Assembly (NCBI RefSeq): GCF_001544915.2
Contig: NZ_FCOE02000019.1
Coordinates: 82,330 to 146,329 of the forward strand
DNA: 64,000 nt
Direction: 5' to 3'
Source: Caballeronia pedi
GTDB taxonomy: Bacteria > Pseudomonadota > Gammaproteobacteria > Burkholderiales > Burkholderiaceae
The notes under the pieces are model-generated. The model worked only from the letters and a program-made list of their open reading frames with translations. It did not search any database and had not been told where the DNA came from. Position 1 is the stretch's first letter. Each line of letters starts with the position of its first letter. The position numbers and the translations under genes were made by a program. Of this stretch, positions 1 to 8,421 are shown one piece after another.

Positions 1-252
1 GTAGCTGTAATGTGTCCACGCGCCCGCGTTGATGATGATCGCATCGACCTTTTCCTCGAACGCCCGATGAATGCGCGAGCACATCTCGCCTTCGATGTTC
101 GTCTGATAGCACTCCACGTCCACGCCCAGCTCCTTGCCCAGCGCGGCCATTTGCTCGTCGATCTGCGCGAGCGTCGCCGTGCCGTACTGCTTCGGGTCGC
201 GCTTGCCGAACATGTTGAGGTTGACGCCATGCAGCGTCAGGATCTTTGCCAT
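1..252 (-). CDS. aroQ: type II 3-dehydroquinate dehydratase, partial (3' end outside window)
   Basis: The first 84 codons of a dehydroquinase that dehydrates 3-dehydroquinate to 3-dehydroshikimate. Seen: the type II N-terminal signature in a variant form, LHGVNLNMFGKRDP, followed by QYGTATL which carries the flexible-loop Arg and the catalytic Tyr of the family, and the NIEGE segment near residue 55. The distal catalytic His would lie beyond the window edge. The start ATG at 252 follows a GGAAATCAC leader. It is 36 bp downstream of the oxidoreductase gene on the same strand, so it is probably the last gene of a carrier-oxidoreductase-dehydroquinase unit. That context suggests a catabolic (quinate/shikimate) rather than a biosynthetic copy, which is inference. 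Confidence 0.85.
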   Translation of the reverse strand, partial: MAKILTLHGVNLNMFGKRDPKQYGTATLAQIDEQMAALGKELGVDVECYQTNIEGEMCSRIHRAFEEKVDAIIINAGAWTHYSY

Positions 253-288
253 GTGATTTCCTTGAACGGAATGGGGAATTGAAAAGAC

Positions 289-1359
289 TCAGGCGGTCTC
301 GACGATCTTGCCGCTCGTCGCCGCGAGAACGATAGCCTCGGTGATCCGCAGATTCTGCAGCCCGTCGCGCGCGCTGACAATAGGTTCGGCTTCGCCGCGC
401 GCCACGCGCCCGAAATGTTCCATCTGATGCGCGAGCGGATCGTCGCGCTGCATCGGCACGATGCTTTCCTCGAAAGGCTTCCACCACGAGCGGTCTTCTG
501 CGCGTCCGTAGGACTTCAGACGCATCGTAGGCACCGAAAGCGAGCCGAAGGTGCCCGCGATCACGTAGCAGTCTTCGTCGGGATAGGTCGAATACGCCTT
601 GTTCTCCTGCGAGGTCTGTTCCCAACTGCGCGGGCACGCGGCGGTGTCCGACAGCATGAAGGTGCCGAGCGCGCCGCTCGCGAAGCGCAGGTTGATCGCG
701 ACCGTGTCCTCGACGGGAAAGCCGCGCGTTGCCTGCGATGCGAACGCCTGCACCGCGACGATATCGCCGCACAGCATGCGCAGGTTGTGCACCTCGTGAA
801 TCATGTTGAGCAGGATCGGCCCGCCGCCCGGCTCGCGCCGCCACTGCGCGCTGGCGTAATACTCGTCGGGCTTGAAGAACACCGCGCTGCCCATCACCGC
901 GACGAGCTTGCCGAGCCGCCCTTCGTCGATCACCTGCTTCGCGCGCGCCATGATCGGGCTGTGCGCGCGATGATGTCCGATCAGCACCTTCACGCCCGAA
1001 CGCTCTACTTCATCGACGAGCGCCTGTGCCTCGTCGACGGTCGGCGCAATCGGCTTTTCCAGCAGCGTCGGCACGCCCGCGGCGACACAGACGCGCGCAT
1101 GTTCGACGTGAAGCTGATTCGGCGTCGCGAGCACGATGCCATCGGGGCGGTCTTTGGCGAGCAGTTCATCGAGCGTGCGGTAGAGCGGCACGCCTGCCTT
1201 CGCCGCGATATCGACGGCGGCGGGCGCGGGATCGACGATCGCACAGAGCGTGCAGGTCGCGCTCGACTGCGCGACGCCCATGTGCGCCTGTCCGATATAG
1301 CCCGCGCCGGCCACCGCGATGCGCGTTTTTGCTGATGCGTTACCTGAGTCCGTATTCAC
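289..1359 (-). CDS. Gfo/Idh/MocA family NAD(P)-dependent oxidoreductase
   Basis: 356 residues, the usual length for the family. The Rossmann glycine motif GAGYIG is at residues 18-23, the cofactor-domain EKP signature at 101-103 (LLEKPIAPTV), and the substrate-domain segment NMIHEVHNL with the family's catalytic His near residue 186. Members oxidise or reduce sugars, cyclitols and polyols in the cytoplasm. It lies 99 bp downstream of an MHS carrier and 36 bp upstream of a dehydroquinase on the same strand, so a quinate- or shikimate-like polyol is the likeliest substrate; the sequence does not fix it. No signal peptide. Confidence 0.88.
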   Translation of the reverse strand: MNTDSGNASAKTRIAVAGAGYIGQAHMGVAQSSATCTLCAIVDPAPAAVDIAAKAGVPLYRTLDELLAKDRPDGIVLATPNQLHVEHARVCVAAGVPTLLEKPIAPTVDEAQALVDEVERSGVKVLIGHHRAHSPIMARAKQVIDEGRLGKLVAVMGSAVFFKPDEYYASAQWRREPGGGPILLNMIHEVHNLRMLCGDIVAVQAFASQATRGFPVEDTVAINLRFASGALGTFMLSDTAACPRSWEQTSQENKAYSTYPDEDCYVIAGTFGSLSVPTMRLKSYGRAEDRSWWKPFEESIVPMQRDDPLAHQMEHFGRVARGEAEPIVSARDGLQNLRITEAIVLAATSGKIVETA

Positions 1360-1458
1360 TTGAATCTACCGAGGTTGATAAGAAGAGCGCGCGCGAGGGC
1401 ACGCGGACGGCGCGGTCCACGCGCCGCCGTGAGGAAAGCAATCGAGAGGGAAAGAGCC

Positions 1459-2877
1459 TTACGAAACGCGCGCGTTCGCCACCGATTCCGCGCGCAGCCG
1501 GTCGTATTCCGATTTCTCGACCGGCCGTGCATCCTGCTCGCCGAGCTGATTGAGCGGAATGCGATACGTCTCCCGCGCGCTCCACGCCGCGATGGCCGCA
1601 ATGATCGTCACGGCGAGCGTGATCGAGCCGATCATCACCGGAATGTTGGTCGATCCCGGCGGCGCGACGGTCGCGAAGAGCGCGGGCAGGAGCGCCGTGA
1701 TCGTCGTGCCGACGTTCTGCGAGATCGCCATCGCGGAGACGCGCGTACGGGTCGGGAAGAGTTCGGGATAGAAGCTCGGGAAAATCGCGTTGTAGCCCTG
1801 ATAGACGATGCCCCACATCAGCAGCGACGCGACGATCGCGAGGCCGACGCTGTGAATGCTGATCGCGTAGAGATACAGATACGACATAAGGCCCGAGGCG
1901 ATCGCGCCGAAGATGATCGGCGGCTTGCGTCCGATCTTGTCCGAGAGATTGCCGACGATCGGAATCACGATCACGGCGAGAATATTGCCGACGACCGGAA
2001 TCCACAGATACACGCTCTTGTGAAAGCCGACGCCGTAGGCCGCCTGCACCGCGTAGGCCGCGCCGAAGATGGTCGCCACCACGGGAATCACGTTCATCAG
2101 CGCCATGCAGACGACGCGGATCATGTCGCCGAGGTTGTACTTGAAGGCCTCGACGATCGGCGAGCGCGGCACCGCGCCCTTTTCGCCTTCCTTCTCGAAG
2201 GCGGGCGTTTCGTGCACTTCACGCCGGATGATGTAGCCCGCGATCAGCACCACCGCCGAAAGCAGGAACGGGATGCGCCAGCCCCACGCATTGAACGCGT
2301 CCTCGGGCATGTAGTACGCGAGCGGCAGGAACACGGCGGCCGCGAGAATCTGCCCCGCCTGCACGCCCTGAAGCGTGAAGCTCGCGAAGAAGCCGCGCCG
2401 GCCGAATGGCGCGTGCTCCAGAATCATCGAACTCGCGCCGGAGATTTCGCCCGCGACGGCGAAGCCCTGGACGAGGCGCAGGATCACCAGCAAGGTCGGC
2501 GCGAGCATGCCGACGCTGTGGTAGGTCGGCAGCAGACCGACTGCCATCGTCGAGGCGCCCATCAGGAACATGCACAGCACGAGCACGGTCTTGCGGCCGT
2601 GCGTGTCGCCCCAGTGGCCGAGCACGAACGCGCCGATCGGCCGCGCGACGTAGCCGACGCCGTATGTCGCGAGCGACGCGACAATTGCCACTTTCGGATT
2701 GCCGGATGGAAAGAAAAGCTGTGGGAAGATCAGCGCCGCCGCTTGCGCGTAGATGAAGAAGTCGTAGTACTCGAGCGCGGAGCCTATCCAGCCGCTCGCG
2801 GTGGCCTTCTTCGTCTGCTTGTGGTGCTCGGCGTGCGACTCGCGTGATGCACCGGATGAGGCAGGCTTCGTGTCCAT
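1459..2877 (-). CDS. MFS transporter, metabolite:H+ symporter (MHS) type
   Basis: 472 residues with the 12 hydrophobic segments of the major facilitator superfamily. The N-terminal SGWIGSALEYYDFFIYAQAAALIFPQ block and GRPIGA-like loop (VARPIGAFVLGHWGDTHGRK, loop 2-3) are typical of the MHS family that contains ShiA, ProP and KgtP. The start ATG at 2877 is preceded by AAAAGGAGACGTC, a good ribosome site. It heads a minus-strand unit with an oxidoreductase and a dehydroquinase, so import of a shikimate/quinate-like acid is a reasonable inference. A LacI-like palindrome lies about 145 bp upstream. Confidence 0.88.
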   Translation of the reverse strand: MDTKPASSGASRESHAEHHKQTKKATASGWIGSALEYYDFFIYAQAAALIFPQLFFPSGNPKVAIVASLATYGVGYVARPIGAFVLGHWGDTHGRKTVLVLCMFLMGASTMAVGLLPTYHSVGMLAPTLLVILRLVQGFAVAGEISGASSMILEHAPFGRRGFFASFTLQGVQAGQILAAAVFLPLAYYMPEDAFNAWGWRIPFLLSAVVLIAGYIIRREVHETPAFEKEGEKGAVPRSPIVEAFKYNLGDMIRVVCMALMNVIPVVATIFGAAYAVQAAYGVGFHKSVYLWIPVVGNILAVIVIPIVGNLSDKIGRKPPIIFGAIASGLMSYLYLYAISIHSVGLAIVASLLMWGIVYQGYNAIFPSFYPELFPTRTRVSAMAISQNVGTTITALLPALFATVAPPGSTNIPVMIGSITLAVTIIAAIAAWSARETYRIPLNQLGEQDARPVEKSEYDRLRAESVANARVS

Positions 2878-3274
2878 GACGTCTCCTTTTATGGGCTCGC
2901 CCGACGGTTTCTGCTGCCATCGTCGCGACGATGCTTCTATACCGATATCACAGTTGCCTTCTTTTCTCGACGGACGATGCCCGTTGTACGCGCAACGGAC
3001 ATCCAGCCATCATCGCCCCTGTATCGAAAGCTTTCGATGAGGCAAAACCCGCGCGCCCCCGATCGATGAAAGGATTGAGCGATAAATTACTATGCCGACT
3101 GGAAAACATAATCCAGCGCAAAGGAAAGTCAGAATGCGCTCCGGGAGAATAATCACCGCCGTTATTCTCTAGCCATGCCTAAAGCTTGTGCAGACGAAGC
3201 CGTAAACACGAGTACCGGCGGTGACCGCATCGCCGCCGCCCTCATTTCGCCTTCTCGTTGGCCCGGTCTTCCGT
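2878..3274. other. divergent intergenic region
   Basis: 397 bp between the carrier start and the diguanylate cyclase start. It is less GC-rich than the surrounding coding sequence and must hold both promoters. The one clear element is the 16-bp palindrome listed separately. No small gene with convincing coding character was seen. Confidence 0.6.
3023..3038. promoter_or_regulatory. perfect 16-bp palindrome, LacI-family-like operator
   Basis: ATCGAAAGCTTTCGAT is its own reverse complement. The GAAAnCnnTTTC-like core matches the general shape of LacI/PurR-family operators. It sits about 145 bp upstream of the MHS carrier and 237 bp upstream of the diguanylate cyclase. No LacI-family gene is in the window, so the binding protein is unknown. 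Confidence 0.5.
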
Positions 3275-4849
3275 ATGTCAGGCAACCCGTCCTTGATCGA
3301 TTCGATTCTGGCCACGCCGGCGACAGAGGACGGGCGCATCACGGCCGCCATTCGCGCGTCGCTGCTGTCGACGCTCGTCGAGGACGTCCGCCCGCTCCTC
3401 TTGTCCGGCATCTCCGGCGCGTTCGTCGCGATGATCGCGCTCGGCCGCCTGCAGGCCGTCTGGACGATTCTCTGGGTCGCCGCCGATGCGCTGTTGCTCG
3501 CCGCGCGCCTGTTCATCGTGTGCCGTTATCGCGCGCTGAGCCGCCCGAGCGCGCCGCATCCCGGCCCGTGGGCCGCGCGTTACGCGCCGTTCGCGCTCGT
3601 GACGTGTCTCGTGACCGGCCTCGGCACGATGGCCTGCGTCATCTCCGGCGATGCCGTGCTGACCTCGCTCGCGATCATGGTGACGGCGGGTTTGCTCGGC
3701 GGCATCGCGTCGCGCAACGCGGGCACGCCGCATCTGGCGATCGCGCAGGTGTGTCTCGGCGCGCTGCCGATCGGCGTCGGCGGGCTGTTCGGTCCGCCCG
3801 GTTACTGGATTCTCGTGCCGCCGCTCTTTCTCTATGCCGGCGCGATGGTCTCGGTCGTGCAGCGCCACTATCGCGGACTCGTCGCGCTGATGACCGCCGA
3901 GCAGGGTCACGCCGAAATCGCCGCGCGCTTCGACGCGGCGCTCGCGCACATGCCGCACGGCCTTTGCACGGTGGACGCGGCGGGCAAGGTGGTGATCGCG
4001 AATCGCAAGGCGGCGGAGCTGTTCGGCGCGACCGTCGAAATGCTGCGGCTGAACGTGTCCTTGCCGGAATTCATCGGCTATGTGGGTCTCGCGAAATTCG
4101 GCGAGGCGCTGCGCGCGCAGTTCTCCGAGCGCTGCGCGCAGTGGCTCAAGGACGGCAACCTGCCGCTCGATCTGCCGTTGCGCGATGGCCGGCATCTGGA
4201 ACTGAGCCGCAACCCGGTGCCGGACGGCAGTTCGGTCATCATCATCGAGGACGTGACGGAGCGCCGTAGAGCCGAGGCGAAGATCCTGCACTGGGCGCAT
4301 CACGATTCGCTGACCGGCCTGCCGAACCGGCGTTATCTCGGCGATCACGCCGAGCGTCTGATGGCGGGCGGCGCGGGCCGCGACAAAGTGATGGTGATGT
4401 ACGTTGATCTCGACGGCTTCAAGCGCGTCAACGATACCTACGGCCACAACGCGGGCGACGAACTGCTGAAGCTCGTCGCCGACCGGCTGCGCAACGTGAT
4501 GCGTCACGGCGAACTCGCCGCGCGCCTCGGCGGCGATGAATTCGCGATCGTCGCGACCTATATCGCGGATGCGTCGATCGCGGCATTCGCGCGCAAGATC
4601 ATTCGCGAGTTGTCGGCGGTGTATGCGCTCGCGTCCGGGGAGACGTTGCGGGTGGGCGTGAGCATCGGCATCGCGCTCGCGCGGCCGCACGAGCCGTTCG
4701 AAAGCGCGCTGAAACGCGCCGATGCCGCGCTGTACGAGGCGAAGTCCGAGGAACGCGGCGGGTTCCGGTTTTCGGCACGTGACGGCGACGCGGTGGCCAA
4801 TGACGAGCAGGTCGTCGCCGCGCTGGGGGATCGAGGGCGGGCGTGGTAA
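3275..4849 (+). CDS. membrane-anchored PAS-GGDEF diguanylate cyclase
   Basis: 524 residues from the ATG at 3275 (MSGNPSLIDS); an earlier in-frame ATG at 3221 adds an unconvincing leader. The N-terminal 220 residues hold several hydrophobic helices, then a PAS-like segment (AALAHMPHGLCTVDAAGKVV) and a GGDEF domain from about residue 345. The YVDLDGFKRVND metal-binding strand and an intact GGDEF active site (ARLGGDEFAIV) indicate synthesis of cyclic di-GMP. The position five residues before GGDEF reads RHGE, not RxxD, so the product-inhibition I-site looks degenerate. No EAL domain. It is monocistronic. Confidence 0.92.
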   Translation: MSGNPSLIDSILATPATEDGRITAAIRASLLSTLVEDVRPLLLSGISGAFVAMIALGRLQAVWTILWVAADALLLAARLFIVCRYRALSRPSAPHPGPWAARYAPFALVTCLVTGLGTMACVISGDAVLTSLAIMVTAGLLGGIASRNAGTPHLAIAQVCLGALPIGVGGLFGPPGYWILVPPLFLYAGAMVSVVQRHYRGLVALMTAEQGHAEIAARFDAALAHMPHGLCTVDAAGKVVIANRKAAELFGATVEMLRLNVSLPEFIGYVGLAKFGEALRAQFSERCAQWLKDGNLPLDLPLRDGRHLELSRNPVPDGSSVIIIEDVTERRRAEAKILHWAHHDSLTGLPNRRYLGDHAERLMAGGAGRDKVMVMYVDLDGFKRVNDTYGHNAGDELLKLVADRLRNVMRHGELAARLGGDEFAIVATYIADASIAAFARKIIRELSAVYALASGETLRVGVSIGIALARPHEPFESALKRADAALYEAKSEERGGFRFSARDGDAVANDEQVVAALGDRGRAW

Positions 4850-4959
4850 AGGCGGCGACGCATCACACGTTGGTATGAGCGCGCCGAGTCGTTCGTAGAA
4901 TGGTCAACGCACATGCGCATCCTTATCCTGATGTCATCGTCAGGCGAACGGAGCGCATC

Positions 4960-5148
4960 ATGAGCGATACATCGACACGCAGGCTGTTATCGGGTTGCGC
5001 CGCCGTGCTGGCGTTCGGAACGTGGTACTCGGTGAACGCACCGCACGACTGGAGCGCGCTCGATCGCGCCGGTTACGACACGGAATTGCCGCTGGAACGC
5101 ATCGCGCTCAACGAGGAAATGGCGTCCAGCACGACGCCGCAACGATAA
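4960..5148 (+). CDS. small hypothetical protein with N-terminal membrane segment
   Basis: 62 residues from the ATG at 4960 (MSDTSTRRLL), chosen because AACGGAGCGCATC precedes it; an in-frame ATG at 4900 exists but has no ribosome site. The sequence shows a hydrophobic stretch, LLSGCAAVLAFGTWYS, then a short acidic tail. It could be a membrane-anchored or exported small protein. I do not recognise a family. It lies convergently to the FixJ-like regulator, 7 bp from its end. Confidence 0.5.
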   Translation: MSDTSTRRLLSGCAAVLAFGTWYSVNAPHDWSALDRAGYDTELPLERIALNEEMASSTTPQR

Positions 5149-5155
5149 GCCTACG

Positions 5156-5836
5156 TCAGGGCCGCTGCGCGCGCGACGGCGTCGATGCGCCCTGCGGCAT
5201 CTTCACACCCAAGGCTTCGGCTTTCAGCACGAGATCGGCGAGCGAGCGCGCCGCCATTTTCTTCATCGCCTGACCGCGATGAATCTTCACCGTGATTTCG
5301 CTCAGGCTCATTTCCGCCGCGATCTGCTTGTTCATCAGACCCGATACGACGAACGCCATCACTTCGCGCTCGCGCGGCGTCAGCGAATCGTACGAGCGCC
5401 GCAAGTCGGCCACCGAGCGGCTCGCCGCGCGCCGTTCCTGATCGGCCTCCAGCGCCTGCGCGACGGCATCGAGCATGTCCTGATCGCGGAACGGTTTGGC
5501 GAGAAAATCCCTCGCGCCGGCCTTCATCGCCTTCACCGTCATCGCGATATCGCCGTGCGCCGTCATGAAGACGATCGGCAAGCCGAGCTGGCTCGCGGCC
5601 ATCTGCTCCTGCACTGCCAGTCCGCTTTGGCCCTTCAGACGCACGTCGAGAATCAGGCAGCTCGGCACCTCGGGCATGTCGTAGGCGAGGAATTCATGCG
5701 CGGACGCGAACGTCATCACGTTCAGGCCGACCGAGCGCAGCAGCATGCGCAGCGCGTCGCGCATCGATTCGTCGTCGTCGACCACGTAGACCATCGCGCT
5801 GCTCGTCTTCGTGTCCGCGTCCTTGTCAATGCTCAT
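5156..5836 (-). CDS. FixJ/NarL-type response regulator
   Basis: 226 residues. Receiver domain: acidic pair at residues 20-22, phospho-acceptor Asp64 (LILDVRL), switch Thr at 93 and Lys114 (FLAKPF). C-terminal LuxR-type helix-turn-helix, LTPREREVMAFVVSGLMNKQIA then VKIHRGQAMKKM, as in FixJ/TodT/StyR relatives. The start at 5836 overlaps the end of the kinase gene by 11 bp, so the two are translationally coupled and form a cognate pair. It is expected to activate transcription once phosphorylated. Target genes cannot be read from the window. Confidence 0.92.
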   Translation of the reverse strand: MSIDKDADTKTSSAMVYVVDDDESMRDALRMLLRSVGLNVMTFASAHEFLAYDMPEVPSCLILDVRLKGQSGLAVQEQMAASQLGLPIVFMTAHGDIAMTVKAMKAGARDFLAKPFRDQDMLDAVAQALEADQERRAASRSVADLRRSYDSLTPREREVMAFVVSGLMNKQIAAEMSLSEITVKIHRGQAMKKMAARSLADLVLKAEALGVKMPQGASTPSRAQRP

Positions 5837-7676
5837 CGTCTCCCCCTTCGTTTTCGGGCAGCACGAAGCGCAAGCGCGCGCCGCCTTCATCGGGCGATTC
5901 CGCCCAGATCCTGCCGCCGTGCGCCTCGATGATCGAACGGCAAATCGACAAACCCATGCCCATGCCTTCGGCCTTGGTCGTGAAGAACGCGTCGAAGAGG
6001 CGGCGCGCGTTGTCCTCGCTGATGCCCGTGCCGGAATCCTGCACCGTGATCTGCACATAGCCTTCATCGCTCAGGCTCTCGCCCGTCGCGACGCGCAGCA
6101 CGCGCGGCCCGTTCACGCCGGACATCGCCTGCGCGGCGTTCATGATCAGGTTGATGAGCACCTGCTGCAACTGCACGCGGTCACACTGCACGCTTGGCGC
6201 GGGCGTCGCGAGTTCGGTGCGCACCTCCACGCGATGACGCGCAAGCTCGCGCCGCACGAGTTCGATCGTCTCGCCGACGATCTCGTTCACGTCGAGCGTG
6301 GCGGGCTGGCTGTCGCGCTTTCTCGCCATCGCGCGAATGCGTGCGATGACTTCGCTCGCGCGCCTGGCGTCGCGAATCATCTGTGTGATCGATTGCTGCG
6401 CTTCCGCGATTTCCGGCTGCGCGCGGTTGAGCCAGCGCAAGCCGGCGTCGCCGCTCGTGACGATTGCGGCCATCGGCTGCGTGACTTCATGCGCGATCGA
6501 CGCGGCCAGCTCGCCCAGCATCGTGACCCGCGTGACGTGCGCAAGCTCGGCGGTCGAGCGCGCGAGCGCTTCCTGCGCGAGCTTGGTATCGGTGACGTCC
6601 ATCAGCGCGCCGACGTATTCATCGCCATCGGCTTCCGTCGATGCGCGATGCGCGACGAAATGCACGTGCTTTACCGTGCCGTCTGGCAACAGCAGACGAT
6701 GCTCGACGTCGATGTCGCACGCGCCGTCGAGCGCCGCGTGATGCGCGCCGCGCACGATCTCGACATCGTCGGGATGCGTGCGGGCGAGAATCGCGTCGAT
6801 GGACAGTTCGATATCGCGCGGGTAATCAAAGATGCGATACGCCTCGTCGGACCACCACATCGTGCCGGCGGGCAGGCGCGTCGCGATGCTGCCCGTGCGC
6901 GACAGGCGCTGCGCGTCGAGCAGGAACGCCTCGCTGCGCTTCAACGCGTCGCGCTGACGCTGCAACTCCGCTTCCATGCGCTTGCGCTGCGTGATGTCGT
7001 TGCTGGTCGCGAGCACCGCGCGCGGCAGGCCTTTCGCATCCCGCAGCAAGGCCGCGCGGCTCGCGATCACGATCTCGCCGCCATCGTGGCGCACGCGCGT
7101 GATCTCGCCGTCCCAGCGGCCCGAGCGCAGCAGTTCCGTGCGGATCTGCGCGTGCGGCACCGGCGAGCTCGATTGCGTCATGCGCTGGATCGGCTGGCCG
7201 AGCGCCTCGTCCGCCGAGCAGCCGTAAAGCACTTCGGCGCCGCGATTCCAGAACGTGATGCGGTCGTTCATGTCGTGCGCGACGATCGCGTCGTGCGCGA
7301 GATTGAGCAGTTCGAGCTGCTCCTGCATCTTGGTCGTGGTGGCCTGATTGCGCAGCGAGAGAACAGCGGTCGTGCCGATCGCGACGAGACTCACCGCGCA
7401 GCGTGCGAGCGCGCCGCCCGACACGTTCTCGTCGTGCGAAAGAATGAAGCCGATGAGCGTCAGCACGACGCAGCCCCACGCGGTGGTGACGGTCGCGGCG
7501 CGATTGCCCGTCGACGCGACGAGCAGCACGACGACCACATACAGCACCGCGATGGCGATATCGAGCGGCGTGAGCGCGTCGATCACGAACACGGCGAGCG
7601 CGATGACCGCCGCGAGCATCCACACGATGCGGGTATCGTGACGCACCGCGCGCGGCGCGCTCTGGAAGGTCTCCAT
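5826..7676 (-). CDS. PAS-domain sensor histidine kinase, FixL-like
   Basis: 616 residues from the ATG at 7676 (a GTG lies just before it). Residues 17-110 hold about four membrane helices; two PAS domains follow at about 118-235 and 250-365. The dimerisation box has phospho-acceptor His396 (SIAHEVTQPMAAI), the N-box LINLIMNAAQA is near 508-517, and a GTGI and GMGMGLSICR pair completes the ATPase domain. The H-box type is that of FixL/TodS-like kinases paired with FixJ-like regulators. No haem-binding His was assigned in the PAS domains, so the signal is unknown. Confidence 0.92.
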   Translation of the reverse strand: METFQSAPRAVRHDTRIVWMLAAVIALAVFVIDALTPLDIAIAVLYVVVVLLVASTGNRAATVTTAWGCVVLTLIGFILSHDENVSGGALARCAVSLVAIGTTAVLSLRNQATTTKMQEQLELLNLAHDAIVAHDMNDRITFWNRGAEVLYGCSADEALGQPIQRMTQSSSPVPHAQIRTELLRSGRWDGEITRVRHDGGEIVIASRAALLRDAKGLPRAVLATSNDITQRKRMEAELQRQRDALKRSEAFLLDAQRLSRTGSIATRLPAGTMWWSDEAYRIFDYPRDIELSIDAILARTHPDDVEIVRGAHHAALDGACDIDVEHRLLLPDGTVKHVHFVAHRASTEADGDEYVGALMDVTDTKLAQEALARSTAELAHVTRVTMLGELAASIAHEVTQPMAAIVTSGDAGLRWLNRAQPEIAEAQQSITQMIRDARRASEVIARIRAMARKRDSQPATLDVNEIVGETIELVRRELARHRVEVRTELATPAPSVQCDRVQLQQVLINLIMNAAQAMSGVNGPRVLRVATGESLSDEGYVQITVQDSGTGISEDNARRLFDAFFTTKAEGMGMGLSICRSIIEAHGGRIWAESPDEGGARLRFVLPENEGGDDEH

Positions 7677-7814
7677 CACGGCCGGTCTGACGCCGGCGAG
7701 TGGAAATGAACGACGAACGAGACAGGCGACTGGGTCATTGAGCGTTCGAAAAAGACGTTCGTTGAAAAGATCGCGGTTCGCGCGCGACGCATCGAAAACA
7801 TTACAAAATGAATT

Positions 7815-8234
7815 CTAGCCCTTCAAAAAGCCTTGCCTGATGCGCTCCAGACAATCCGCGACCGCCGCGCCATCGACAGGCTTGCCGAGAAAACACACCG
7901 CGCCGCCGTCGAGCGCCTGACGGCGCGCGGCGTCCGATGCGAATGCGGTGATGAACATGACCGGCACGCCCGGCTTCAGCTCGCGCAGGCGCTGTTGCAG
8001 CTGCAGGCCGGACATGCCGGGCATGTTGAGATCGGTGATGATGCACGCGAGACCGTCGAGCGAATCGCCGTCGAGAAACGACTCCGCCGACGGATACAGG
8101 CTGACCTCCCAGCCGAGCGAGCGCAACAGGCTTGAAGAGGCGACGCGGACGGATTCGTCATCGTCGATCACGGAAACTCTCGATGGGGATTGCAAGGGCG
8201 TTGTCCTGAACCGTGCGTGAAATTCGGCGGGCAT
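7815..8234 (-). CDS. stand-alone receiver-domain response regulator
   Basis: 139 residues with one receiver domain and no output domain: acidic residues VIDDDES at 22-28, phospho-acceptor Asp68 (IITDLNMPGMSG), FITAFAS for the switch Ser/Thr and FLGKPV for the conserved Lys. It lies upstream of the kinase-FixJ pair on the same strand, 138 bp away. A likely role is as a phosphate sink or connector in that system, or as a partner of a kinase elsewhere. The start at 8234 gives about 17 residues before the fold begins; a shorter start is possible. Confidence 0.85.
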   Translation of the reverse strand: MPAEFHARFRTTPLQSPSRVSVIDDDESVRVASSSLLRSLGWEVSLYPSAESFLDGDSLDGLACIITDLNMPGMSGLQLQQRLRELKPGVPVMFITAFASDAARRQALDGGAVCFLGKPVDGAAVADCLERIRQGFLKG

Positions 8235-8421
8235 GGGACTGGTCCACCGCTTGGATGAAGGTCATCTTACGCACGCGGCGCCGGCCGGGAAATCATATGT
8301 ACGTATAGGTTTGAAGCGTTTGCTTCCATTCCGGCATTCCTGCGATGAAACGGCGGGCGGCGTAGCGAGCGCGTTGCGCGGCAACACCGTATAGTCCCGT
8401 TCTGCCTCCCTGGAAACCCTT

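Noticed and set aside
1360..2847. Long plus-strand open frame antisense to the MHS carrier
   Set aside because: Arg/His-rich low-complexity translation, no ribosome site, and the opposite strand has a clear transporter. It is a frame shadow of GC-rich coding sequence, as are similar long frames opposite katG, the MalT-like gene and the sensor kinases.
8293..8310. TATGTACGTATA-like near-palindrome upstream of the MFS gene
   Set aside because: Only the TACGTA core is symmetric and flanks do not match; too short to call an operator, though it resembles the MerR arm sequence in part.
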